The position numbers were made by a program, and so were the translations under genes. This document shows, piece after piece, positions 49,010 to 59,700 of a stretch of DNA of 64,000 bases (positions within the stretch are counted from its first letter, which is position 1; each line of letters begins with the position of its first letter). The DNA lies in the NCBI RefSeq assembly GCF_016808095.1, contig NC_068973.1, positions 20,565,501-20,629,500 on the forward strand, in the 5' to 3' direction. The stretch comes from Vigna angularis. Lineage: Eukaryota > Streptophyta > Magnoliopsida > Fabales > Fabaceae. The notes under the pieces were generated by a model. It worked only from the letters and a program-made list of their open reading frames with translations, was not told the origin of the DNA and searched no databases.

Positions 49010-49741
49010 ATGGGGGAGAAAAGATCTTCAGCAGCAGAACCAGCAAAACCACCTCCGCCGCCACCACCACCAATGTCCCTCTCCCTCGTCCGACCCTCCC
49101 AGAAAAAGCGCCTCAAACCCAAAGTCATCCGCGTCTTCCGCTCCGTCTTCCGCTCCCTACCAATCATAACTCCCTCCTGCAAGTTCCCCTCCCTCCCCCC
49201 CGACAACAACAACTACCTCCACAAAACCATCAACAATGGCGTCAAAGTCACCGGCACCCTCTTCGGCCGCCGCAAGGGCCGCGTCAGCCTCGCCGTCCAA
49301 GAAAACCCCCGCTGCCTCCCGTCCCTCGTCGTCGAGCTCTCCATACACACCAACACCTTGCAGAAGGACTTGGCCAACGGCATGGTGAGGGTGGCGCTGG
49401 AGTGCGAGAAGCGTTCGGAGAAGGACAAGACAAGGATCTCGGAGGAACCCTTGTGGACAATGTACTGCAACGGGAAGAAGCATGGGTACGGCGTGCGGAG
49501 GGAGGCCACGGAGGAGGACCTGTACGTGATGGAGCTTCTGAAGGCCGTGTCGATGGGCGCCGGCGTTCTTCCGTTGAGATCGGAGGTTGAGGAGGGCGGC
49601 GACGGAGGAGACTTGGCGTACATGCGAGCACCCTTCGAGCACGTAGTGGGATCCAAAGATTCCGAGACTCTCTATATGATGAGCCCGGACTTGCAGGGGA
49701 ATAGTGGACCCGATCTTACTATATTTTTTGTCAGGGTTTAA
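49010..49741 (+). CDS. MIZU-KUSSEI1-like protein (DUF617)
   Basis: A single uninterrupted frame of 243 aa. The N-terminus is basic and has an eight-residue proline run (about residues 14-21). Then come KVIRVFRSVFRSLPIITPSC, VKVTGTLFGRRKGRVSLAVQ, PSLVVELSIHTNTLQKDLA, EEPLWTMYCNGKKHGYGVRR, ETLYMMSPD and the end PDLTIFFVRV. I recognise these as the conserved blocks of the plant DUF617 family named after Arabidopsis MIZ1, which is needed for root hydrotropism. Intronless structure and length are usual for the family. Which paralogue this is cannot be told from the sequence alone. The coding part is strikingly GC-rich against its AT-rich surroundings, common for these genes. The ATG at 49010 is preferred because it keeps the whole conserved region. 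Confidence 0.9.
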   Translation: MGEKRSSAAEPAKPPPPPPPPMSLSLVRPSQKKRLKPKVIRVFRSVFRSLPIITPSCKFPSLPPDNNNYLHKTINNGVKVTGTLFGRRKGRVSLAVQENPRCLPSLVVELSIHTNTLQKDLANGMVRVALECEKRSEKDKTRISEEPLWTMYCNGKKHGYGVRREATEEDLYVMELLKAVSMGAGVLPLRSEVEEGGDGGDLAYMRAPFEHVVGSKDSETLYMMSPDLQGNSGPDLTIFFVRV

Positions 49742-49887
49742 TTCACAATGAGATTAATGATGTACAGTAAGTGTTCTTGTTTGTGAGTTTGATCAGAGGG
49801 TTCATTTGTATTTCTGGATGAATTAGGATTCATCCCATCCAGGATTAGTCTACGTAGTAATTGAGGTTCTTCTGTCTACGATCATGC

Positions 49888-50003
49888 CTTCTCTCTTGTT
49901 ATATCTATCTATACTTTCTCTCCCTTTTTTTTTTTCAAGCTTTTCTTCTCTCTTGTTATATCTATCTATACTTTCTCTCCCTTTTTTTTTTCAAGCTTTT
50001 CTT
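49888..50003. repeat. 57-bp direct tandem duplication in the 3' flank of the MIZ1-like gene
   Basis: The unit cttctctcttgttatatcta...tttcaagctttt occurs twice, starting at 49888 and 49945. The copies are nearly identical, differing mainly in T-run length, so the duplication is recent. Confidence 0.9.
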
Positions 50004-50122
50004 AGGTCCAGCATGATTAGTGTTTAGGTTTTCTGATTAGCTTTCATAGACACATATATAAACAAATGGAAGAAGGCTTTTTGGTTACACTTCTGACCAA
50101 GGTCCAAACTTCAAAACGATGT

Positions 50123-50339
50123 GGTTTAAACCCTTTAGTTGTCCCAATTTATGTGAGGTTTTCCCATTTTGATCCCCTTCTTATTAGAATCTCCAATTGA
50201 GTCCTTATAAGTGGTAATTTGCATCAAGCCCCTGCCGTTAAATTTCGTTAACAGGGTTAAGTTTTTGCACATGTGGGAGGATGACGTGTTTTTTTCTTGA
50301 AACGTGGCTTGTTCAGAGTTTAAACGTGGCATTATTCAT
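50123..50339 (+). repeat. left terminal inverted repeat of the 5.5-kb MULE
   Basis: 217 bp, matching the right end (55399-55619) in inverse orientation with few differences. In Mutator elements this region carries the promoter and transposase binding sites. Confidence 0.9.
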
Positions 50340-50824
50340 TGAATTATTTTAAACGTAATAATATAAAATTAGGGAAATCTGAAATGAGATTTAGGGTTCA
50401 AAGAAATTGAATCTGGGATTAGAAATCTGAGAGGAGAGTGCATCTGAAGCTTGAGCGAAGTGTTTAGTGGAGAGGATACAGACTTGACTAGGGCTTTGGA
50501 GGTTCGTGATTGGAGTTTGGACGTCAAACGTGAAGTCGTTGTAGGTGTGCGTGAAGTGGAATTTACTGGAAGGTTAGTATGTGTACTTTACATAGATGTG
50601 AATTTAATATTCGGTTGTTTCTGTTGTTATCTGGGGATGCTTTTTTGAATGTGGGGTTGGGGTTGTCTGAAAATGTAGTGTTTGCATATTGCGGTTGTGG
50701 TCCCCCATGTCCCCCATCTTTAAACCCTTTGTTTGTTCTATCATTATCACTTTAATAAGCGGTATTTTTTTGTCGTTTTAGGGTTATTTGTAGGTGTAGA
50801 ATATTGTTCATTGTGTTGTGTGTG

Positions 50825-53800
50825 ATGGATGATATAGAGGTTGTTATTCACCATGGGGGGAAGTTCGTGAATGACGGGTGCCTGAAATATGAAGGGGAAA
50901 GTGAGACAATGTATTTTGATCCTGACTTATGGAGTTATTTTGTTGTAGTTAGTGTAGTGAAAAGTCTTGGGTACGACAATTTTAAGGATCTGTGGTTTTC
51001 TGTTGGATGTGGTCCTGTATTAGATGATAAGCTAGAACCATTGTGCACACTTAAATGGACAAGTTCATTTATATGTTGTGCACACTATCTCTCAACCTGA
51101 TGTGATTCACATGATTGAATACAACGTTGATGAGGGAGGTGAGGAAGTTGCACCTGAGGTTAATGAGGGTGGTGAGGTTGCACAATTTGTTGAGGGTGTA
51201 GATGATGGTTTGAGGCAAGTGTTGGATGAGGGGGTAGGTGGTGATGGTGAGAGGATAAAAGCACAGGATGTTAGTCATGCTGAGATGACAGAAGCAGCTG
51301 AAGATGAGGGTGAGAGGATAGAGGTTGATGAAGGAGATGTTGAGAGGACAGAAGCAGATGTAGTTCAGGAAGAGAGGATAGAGGTTGAGGAAGGTGATGT
51401 TGAAGGTGAGAGGACAGAAGCAGATGTAGTTCAGGAAGAGAGGATAGAGGTTGAGGAAGATGATGGTGAGAGGACAACAACAGATGAAGTGCAGAAAGAG
51501 AGGATAAAGGGACAATAACCTGATGTTGAGGCTGAGAGTAGAGAAGCAGATGAAGTTCAAGTTGAGGATGAGAGGATAGAGGTTGAGGAAGTTGATGGTG
51601 AAAGGACATCAGTAGATGAAGTGTAGGAAGATGAGGGTGAGAGGACAGAGGTTGAGGAAGGTGATGCTGAGAGGACAACAACAGATGAACTGCATGAAGA
51701 AATGATACAGGTTGAGGAAGTTGATGTTTGGGCTGAGAGGATAGAAGCACAGGATGGTGAGGGTCATAGGTTAGATGGTCAGGCTTACAGAATAGAAGTA
51801 CAAGACTTGGAGGATGTAGAAGTAGAAGTCTGTGATTGAAGTACATCACGTGATGATGATGATGGTGAGATGCACAATGAGGATGGGTTAGTAGACGTAA
51901 ATGTGCAATGTGATGTAAGTGACAGTTCTGGTAATTTGGAGGTTGAGGTTGAACCTGTTTTACTTGGGTCTGAGTCAGATATGGAAGAAGATGATATTAA
52001 TGATTCCATTTGGTTCAATGACGAATGACAATATGAGGACTTAACTTCTCCTGATATTAGTGATGAGGACAGTGAGGATGAAGAAGGGTATGGGCATTTT
52101 TCTACGTTTACTATGCCCAAAAAATGATTGATTTCAACTGGGAAGTGGGAACATATTTCGTGCATAAACAAGACATCCTTGATGCCATCAAAAGTTATGC
52201 AGTAGACAATGGGAAAAATTTGAAACTTGTTAAAAATGATAAAAAAAGAATTAGGGTTAAATGTTTGGGATCAAAAGGAGAATGTCCGTGGAGGGCATAT
52301 TTTGGTTTCATGGATGCAGTAAAGTCATGGCAACTGAGGACTGTGGTTGACAAGCATACATGCAGTAGGGAACACAAGTTGCGAGTATTCAATGCAAAAT
52401 GACTTAGTAGAAAATTGAAAAAAACACTGAGAGAATCCTAATGTAAAGGGAGTTGATATTAGAGATAAAATTACTAGGAAATGGAATATAGCAATTTCTA
52501 AGAACATGGCTTACAGGACCAAAGCCTATGCATCAGACGAAGTGGCTGGGTCCTTCAGTAAGTAGTATAGTAGAATTTATGATTATGCTCATGAGTTATT
52601 AGGAAGAAATCCTGGCTCCACAATCAAGGTGAAAGTTGAGTCATATGATGGGAAATCAATCTTCAAGAGGTTTTACGCATGCCTAAAGGCATGCAAAGAT
52701 AGCTTTGTCTCATGCAGGCCAATCATTGGCCTTGATTGAGCCTTTTTGAAAGGTAGACATCGTGGTGAGCTATTAACTGTTGTGGCTCGTGATGCAAACG
52801 GCCAAATGTTGCCACTAGCGTATGCAATCGTAGAAGTTGAGAACAAGGAGACTTGGACTTGGTTTATGGAGCTATTGATTGAAGACCTCGGTGGACTTGA
52901 GGTGTGTTCTTCACTTACAATCATATTAGATCAACAGAAGGTAACTTCCATTATAATTATTGACTTCTATCTTATACAAATTTATTCAAATCAATACCAT
53001 CTCACCATTTTTATTCTTCATTCACAGGGTTTGTTACAAGCAGTACAAGATGTTGTTCCTGGAGTTGCACAAAGATTTTGTGTAAGGCATTTATATGCCA
53101 ACTTCAGGAAGAAATTCCCTGGAAAGAACCTGAAAAAAGCTTATGTGGAGGGCAGCTATAGGAACTGACTCACAAAAATGGGAGAACGAGATGAGATGTA
53201 TCAAAGAGGTCAACCAAGATGCTTTTCGACACTTATTAGCTATTCCTCCAAGGTTTGGCACTCTCGGTTTACATAACTTTTACTTAACTTTTACTTTCTT
53301 GTTACTCAACATATTTATTGTGTGACATACATCTTTATTGAAGGTTTTGGTCCAGATCAAGGTTCACAACCACAGCTCAATGTGATACTTTAGTTAATAA
53401 CATGTCAGAAGCCTTTAATAGTGTGCTGGTAAATACGAGGACAAAACCAATTATTACAATGTTGGAGGAAATCAGACTATACATGATGAAGAGATGGGCC
53501 ACTAATAGGTCAAGGGTAACGTCATTTAAGTCATCAATTTGTCCAAAAATACTGAATAGACTACAAAAGGAGGGACTACTAACAAAGAATTGGATTCCCA
53601 GGTATCCAAAATTTATGACATATGTATATCTTTGTTTATGTTATCCGAGATAGTAAAAAACTAATGTTACCTATTGATTGACAGCTGGTCTGCACAAAGG
53701 CTATTTGAAGTCAGACATGTGTCCCAAAGTGGGGAAAAATTTGTGGTGGATGTAGATCAATATTCATGCTCCTGCAGGAAATGGAGCATCAGTGGCATAC

Positions 53801-54149
53801 CTTGTGTACATGCATTGGCAGCAATGAGGTTTCTCAACATAGATCCAGAGGACTACATACCTGTGTGCTTAAAAAGTCTACATATGAAGAAATTTATTCC
53901 TCCATTATATATCCCATTAATGGAAACAACCTCTGGGAGGTAACCCAAAGTCCAGATGTCATGCCTCCATCAATAAGACAGATGCCTGGTCGTCCTAAGA
54001 AGAAAAGGAGGTTAGAGCAATGGGAGTTGAAGAAAAGTAGCACCAAAATGTCAAAAGGGGGATTACTGAAGAGATGTGGCATTTGTAGGGAAGTGGGTCA
54101 CAACAGAAAAAATTGCCCCAAGACAAACCAGGTGCAGAAAGAGGGATAA
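50825..54149 (+). pseudogene. mudrA-type MULE transposase, broken
   Basis: In order: a PB1-like N-terminal domain (50825-51080, MDDIEVVIHHGGKFVNDG); a long acidic repeat region (51078-52117); a MuDR-type DNA-binding domain (52124-52402, with CPWRAYFGF and HTC); the MULE transposase core (about 52640-53200, with GLD then AFLKGRHRGELL); a further core portion (53402-53653); a SWIM zinc finger (53766-53816, CSC..CVH); and a CCHC knuckle CGICREVGHNRKNC (about 54076-54117). Four stops (51516, 51624, 51837, 52026) interrupt the acidic region in one frame. Another stop, TGA at 52737, follows the first core Asp directly. Frameshifts fall near 51080, 52120 and between SWIM and CCHC. At least one intron (about 52940-53028) is apparent. 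It cannot encode an active transposase as it stands. Confidence 0.9.
51130..51780 (+). repeat. internal repeats coding for an acidic linker in the MULE transposase
   Basis: Units of roughly 60 to 70 bp coding for variants of ERIEVEEGDVEGERTEADVV recur several times. For example gaggatagaggttgaggaa appears near 51373, 51441 and 51569. The result is a long Glu/Asp-rich linker between the PB1-like and DNA-binding domains. The matching antisense Pro/Leu/His-rich frame (51271-51849 minus) is a shadow. Confidence 0.8.
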
Positions 54150-54478
54150 CAACTTAGTTCATTGCCTGAGGGTGAAGCAGATGGACAAGAACCACTTCTA
54201 AGTTAAAGATTGTTATCTGTTTTAGTAGTACCAAATGTAATAGGGCAAAGTTTGATGTTTATCATCTTACAGACATGTCTTCTAAACAATGCTTTAATGT
54301 TTCAGAATGTAATAGACTATTCAATCGTATTAATATACAAATGTTCAGTTCGAAGCCTATGCATTTTCTTTATTCTCCTGATATTAAATTTTGTTATTTA
54401 TCATCATTGTGCCCTTAGTTCAATTCCTCTTAAAGTTCTGTTTACTCAGGTCCCAAGAATACAATATTTTCTATGTTT

Positions 54479-54545
54479 TATTCACAACTGTTTTACAGGT
54501 TGTATGTTTTATTCACAACTGTTTTACAGGTTGTATGTTTTATTC
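54479..54545. repeat. short tandem duplication between the two MULE ORFs
   Basis: A unit of about 33 bp containing ttcacaactgttttacaggt occurs twice in direct tandem, with a third diverged copy further on. It lies between the convergent 3' ends of the transposase and GRF ORFs. Confidence 0.8.
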
Positions 54546-54895
54546 AGAAGTGTTTACTCAACCTTTATTGAGAACTGTTTTACAGTTTCTATGCACATGT
54601 TATGTTATACATAGGGCAACTGCTGACAACAAAATGATACCAAAACAATAAAACTAATTTTTCCCAAATTATCATTTCATTCAAGATCTGAAACTGATAC
54701 ATCTTCATTGCACAAAACATAAATACATTAAACAGAACTACACTAAAATTATCAACCCTACTACTAATACCAAAACAAACCTAAATTATCAAGCTCTTCC
54801 CATCAACATTGCAATTATAATGATGTTCATCACACATAGAACACTGACAACCCCAACCAAAAATTTAATCCAACTTTGAAGACCATCACAGCTTT

Positions 54896-55135
54896 CTACA
54901 CACCAACTATCTTCTTATCACTTTCATTTTCAAAACTCTTCACCAACCTCTCATCATTTGCTTCCAACACCTCACAGCTAACACTTTCTTCAATTCCCCA
55001 ATCACTCAACCACTTGAAGTAGTTGCATCCCCCATTTTCACTTCCAACCTTATACCTAGGGCAACCCCAGAATTGTTTGCCACGATTCTTACTGGTTTTC
55101 GCAGTCCTCAACACAGACTTATCTCCACAATGACA
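54896..55135 (-). pseudogene. GRF-type zinc finger ORF inside the MULE, truncated at its N-terminus
   Basis: On the minus strand the frame reads CHCGDKSVLRTAKTSKNRGK from 55135, then QFWGCPRYK and GGCNYFKW: the CxCG..C..C spacing of a GRF zinc finger. A short acidic tail follows, ending at 54896. Upstream the frame meets a TGA, while a plausible ATG with a Gly-rich start (MEGGTG) lies in another frame nearby, so a small indel has probably disconnected the start. It is transcribed towards the transposase gene. The right terminal inverted repeat (from 55399) would be its promoter. GRF fingers bind single-stranded nucleic acid in other proteins; the role here is unknown. Confidence 0.75.
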
Positions 55136-55398
55136 GATAGTGAACCATCATTCCTGTTCCACCCTCCATCTCCACGAGAGCTCACAGACCGCAAATGCTT
55201 TCTTCCGCACTCATTGCAAGTGGAAGAGGAAACGAATGACCCATCGACATTGTTGCATCTTCTGCTTTCACACTCCCCATTGTCCAAACTTCAACTGCTT
55301 CCCAATCCTAAAAAAAATCAACCCAAATTACTTCACGCAAGGTAAAGAACCCTAAATCCTATATATTTCACAAATTAGATTATTTCAATTTAATAACC

Positions 55399-55619
55399 AT
55401 GAATAATGCCACGTTTAAACTCTGAACAAGCCACGTTTCAAGAAAAAAACACGTCATCCTCCCACATGTGCAAAAATTTAACCCCGTTAACGAAATTTAA
55501 TGGCAAGGACTTATTTGATGCAAATTACCACTTATAAGGACTCAATTGGGGATTCTAATAAAAAGGGGATCAAAATAAGAAAATCTCACATAAATTGGAA
55601 CAACTAAAGGATTTAAACC
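55399..55619 (-). repeat. right terminal inverted repeat of the 5.5-kb MULE
   Basis: 221 bp, inverse match of 50123-50339. It lies directly upstream of the GRF ORF in that ORF's orientation. Confidence 0.9.
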
Positions 55620-55628
55620 AAACGATGT

Positions 55629-56738
55629 CGTCTCCTCAAGTTAGCTACTCTTATATTGTCTCCTCTAGGTTGAGTTCTAATGGTGTGATTTAAAGAGAGC
55701 TGAGGGGATTTTTTTTTCTCCTGCCATGGTCTCACCGCTGCTGTATCAAGATTTAACTAAATTTTTACGCTCCACACATTTTTCACCAACTTCCTATCCT
55801 TCAAACCAATATTAGGAATTGTGTTTCTGATACATTTAAAACACTTAAATTTAAGCTTTTGTAAGGTAAAAAGAAATGGATTGTATCAAGTGAATGTGAT
55901 CAAACTCGCTTCAACTAATAGATTGTTAATTAAATTAATCTTCTAAATTCTCCAACTAATTTTGGGAATTTAATAGTTTTCATGGAATTAGTAAGTTTTT
56001 CACGTGTGATTATTTAACCTTTTTTTTTCCATCTTCTCTTAACTTAATGATAATTCAGATTCATTCACATTTATTAAAAAATATTTATATCAAATTTTCA
56101 CTTGATGCATCTAAACAATCTAACTTTTTCATCCGAAATCAATTAAAGTAAAATGGATAAATCTTACCAAATATTCCGAACTCTGCTGCTACATTGAGAA
56201 ACAACCAAACCACACCCCTTCACATCTGATACAGACCAGAAAAATATCTTGGTCCTTCTCTTCAGCACCGATTTTCTTTCCTCGTAGTGTGTGTTTTCCC
56301 TTTCTCACCTTCCTCCTGCTTTACCTATTTTTCTTTTCCTATTTACCTCGTTGTTTAAGGAAGTATCATTAAAATAATTGATTAATCAGAGTTTATTGCA
56401 TACCACTTTGCCAAATGTACTTTGAAATATTAGTTCTTTACAATGATAATTCTTTGAAAATTTAGAAAGTAAACAATTATTCACTTGTAAAGGAAAACAA
56501 AAATACGACAGTTCAGTGTGATTCACTGTAATAGTAAGTGATAAGACATGATGGAATGTGCACAATTTCATACATTGCTGTCCGTTGGGTTTGCCTCGGA
56601 TCACACTGTGATGATGACAGACAGGTTCTGTCTGGTTGTGCCTTCACGAGTTTCCTGCCACCGCTCACTCTACTCTTCAAGTGCTGATTTTCTTTTTCCA
56701 AATTCACACTGAAATTTGTAGATAGACCGAGATAACAC
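55629..56738 (+). promoter_or_regulatory. region upstream of DPE1
   Basis: About 1.1 kb between the MULE and the DPE1 start. CT-rich stretches at 56270-56345 suggest leader or promoter sequence, and the bases just before the ATG are gataacacATGG. No specific regulatory site could be named with confidence, and no other gene is seen. Confidence 0.35.
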
Positions 56739-59700
56739 ATGGCTCTCGCATTGAACATCTCGGTGTGTTTCCCACACCAGCGTTGCCCCACTCTCTTCAA
56801 ACCCTCAAAACCGATTCTCTCATTCCCCACCGCTTCCGCTTTCTCCTCGTTAACGCAACTCGGCGTTTCCGTAGGTGAAGATTTGCCCGACAACTACAGC
56901 GATTGGTTTCCCAACTCCGACCTTCGCAGAAGATGCGGCATTCTACTCCATCCGACGTCGTTTCGAGGGCCCCACGGCATCGGCGATCTCGGTCCCGAGG
57001 CCTTCCGTTTCATCGATTGGCTCCACCGCGCCGGTTGCTCCGTTTGGCAGGTTCTTCCTCTCGTGCCGCCTGGCAGAAAAGCCAACGAAGAAGGATCCCC
57101 TTACTCTGGCCAGGTTCGATTCGATTCGGTTCAGATACTTTTTTTTTTTGCTAAAAAAATTCGGTGTAATGCATTCCCTCTTACATTGCGATTTTCAGGA
57201 CGCGAATTGTGGCAACACGCTCTTGATCTCTCTTCAAGGCCTCGTCGACGATGGATTGTTGGAAAAACACGAGCTTCCACAACCGATGTGAGTCGCGTAG
57301 TTTTCCAGTTTTATTTGTTGTAATTTTCTTTTGTTCAACGATTTGTTAAATGAATGCAGTGATGCAGAGCGCGTCAACTTTTCACTTGTTGCTGACCTTA
57401 AGGATCCTCTGATAACCAAAGTAAGGTGTTTACAGCTTTCTTATTGCTAGAATAGTTCCTCACCGCATCCATCTGCCTTTTTTTTATTTTATTTTTTGTG
57501 ACTCTTCCTTTTTTTTTTCATAGGCATCTTTGTGTGTCTGATGTTTTATATCGACTTTCCTCTGTTTGAAATTCCATATATAGGCTGCAGAGAGGCTCAT
57601 TTCAAGTGAAGGAGAACTCAAAACGGAGTTGGAGAATTTTCGAAGAGACCCTGACATATCAAGTGAGACACTCATTTTTTTCAGTTCTATGATTTGCATG
57701 TATCTCTTTTAGTTTCAGTACCTTTTGAAATAATAATTTGATTATACAATTATTTTATATTATTTATATGTAAGTGCACAGTTAGTCGTGTGCATATTTT
57801 CATTGTTCTTTTACCTGTTTTCTTCCCACAGCCTTTTTGGATTTTGTCCTCCTATTTGTGCTATTTCCCCAGTTAGTGCAGCTTTTTGTTTATTGAAAAC
57901 AATTCAAACGGGAAAATAAATTAAATCTGGAAGTTTGTTGTGATCGCAAATTCCAATCAAACAATTGCAACAAGTTAATTAGTTCAAGCTAGAAAAAAAA
58001 AATGAAACATTAGGATTGGTGGTGAGTGGGCAGAGGACTTAAGCATTGAGAGGTTTCTCGTGGGTTTGAAGATACATGCATCTTTCTTAATGTCACTCAT
58101 TTTAGGAATTTCTTTCTTTGGTATGGTTTTAACTAGTAATATCTTCGCAATGCTGTAGGCTGGCTTGAAGATGCAGCATATTTTGCTGCTATTGATGACA
58201 GTTTAAACAAATTCAGCTGGTACAATTGGCCTGAACCTTTAAGAAATCGCCATCTTGTAGCTCTAGAAGACATTTACCAACAGAAACAAGATTTTGTAAG
58301 GACATGAATTATCCTTATAGCTCAAATTTTCGTCTACTTGTTATTGCTATACTTGTACTTATAGCCCAGAAGGGATATTGATGATTCATTTATACTTTTG
58401 CATGCAGATAAATGTGTTTATTGCCCAACAGTTCTTGTTTCAAAGGCAGTGGCAGAAAGTCCGCAGCTATGCACAGAGTAAGGGAATCAGCATAATGGGA
58501 GACATGCCAATATATGTTGGTTATCATAGCGCAGATGTTTGGGCAAATAAGAAGCAGTTTTTACTGGTTAGTAGTCCCTAAAGAATGTCGCTGAAGTCTG
58601 ACATAACATTTCTAATTTTTTGGAGCAAATTGTACCTTTTGATCATAAAATATCTCTATTTATCTGGCAGAACCGGAAAGGCTTTCCTCTTTTAGTGAGT
58701 GGTGTTCCTCCTGATGCATTCAGTGAAACTGGTCAGCTATGGGGCAGGTTTGAAGTTAATACCATGATAAATATTTTTTGATATATCTCGATTTTCCATG
58801 CTTTTTATTCAATTCTCGTCCTGATTCTTTATCTGCTTCTGTGGTTATGATCAAAAGGCATCTCCTTTGACTTGTCCTAACTCAATTTAGTTCCTATCAC
58901 TGTCCATGCTTTAACCATCTGTGCCTGTATACGACAATGTATCCTTCCTGCCTGAATATTTCTATTAGAAAAGGACAGGAACTAACTCAAACCCAAAGTT
59001 AGCTCAGGAGTGGATTGCCTAGGTCTTATTTCTAGTGAATGTATGATTTTTTAACTATCTCTAGACCCTATTTCAGCCTTTTTCTCCTTGATATTTTTTT
59101 TTTCTTTATTGTAATAACTACTATCATGTTATACTCTAGTACATTGTAGAAGGTTTCCTGTCCCATATAGATTACTGATTTTCATGTTTTTTATTGTCAA
59201 CTTTTAATGAAAAAGCCCCCTGTATGATTGGAAAGCCATGGAGAAAGATGGATACTCATGGTGGATACGACGCATTAAACGAGCACAAAATCTGTTTGAT
59301 GAATTTAGAATTGACCACTTTAGAGGATTTGCTGGCTATTGGGCTGTTCCCGCTGGTAAGTATACACTCTAGAATAAGCTTATTTCACTTGCTCGGTGGG
59401 TTGTTGTGACATGTGTGTGCTCTACAAATGTGCAGAAGCAAAAGTAGCTATGCTTGGAAAGTGGAAGGTCAGAACCTCTCATGTTCATTTTTTAAATCTA
59501 TTTGATCAAACTATAATACTCTTTGTATCATTTAAATGATAGGTAGGACCTGGGATGTCCTTGTTTGATGCCATTTTCAGCGCTGTTGGAAGGATTAATA
59601 TAATAGCAGAAGACCTGGTATGCATTATAAAACAAACTCAATAGGTTTAAATATGATTTTAGTTTGTCAAATTTGAACTAAGTTTGTTTTTGGTACTTTA

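Larger units (their letters stand above)
50114..55628. mobile_element. 5.5-kb Mutator-like element (MULE) with transposase and a second ORF
   Basis: The element proper is 50123-55619. It is flanked by the identical 9-mers aaacgatgt at 50114-50122 and 55620-55628. Terminal inverted repeats of about 220 bp (50123-50339 and 55399-55619) begin ggtttaaaccctttagttg and ggtttaaatcctttagttg. They share gtggtaatttgcatcaa, cccacatgtg and gaaacgtggcttgttcagag. Inside are a mudrA-type transposase on the plus strand and a GRF-zinc-finger ORF on the minus strand, both broken. The conserved inverted repeats and perfect duplication point to fairly recent insertion. It may still be mobilised in trans. Confidence 0.93.

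Noticed and set aside
49157..49656. Several minus-strand open frames opposite the MIZ1-like gene
   Set aside because: Shadows of the GC-rich DUF617 coding sequence. Only the plus frame has conserved blocks.
51271..51849. 192-codon minus-strand Pro/Leu/His/Ser-rich frame
   Set aside because: Antisense shadow of the acidic repeat region in the MULE transposase.
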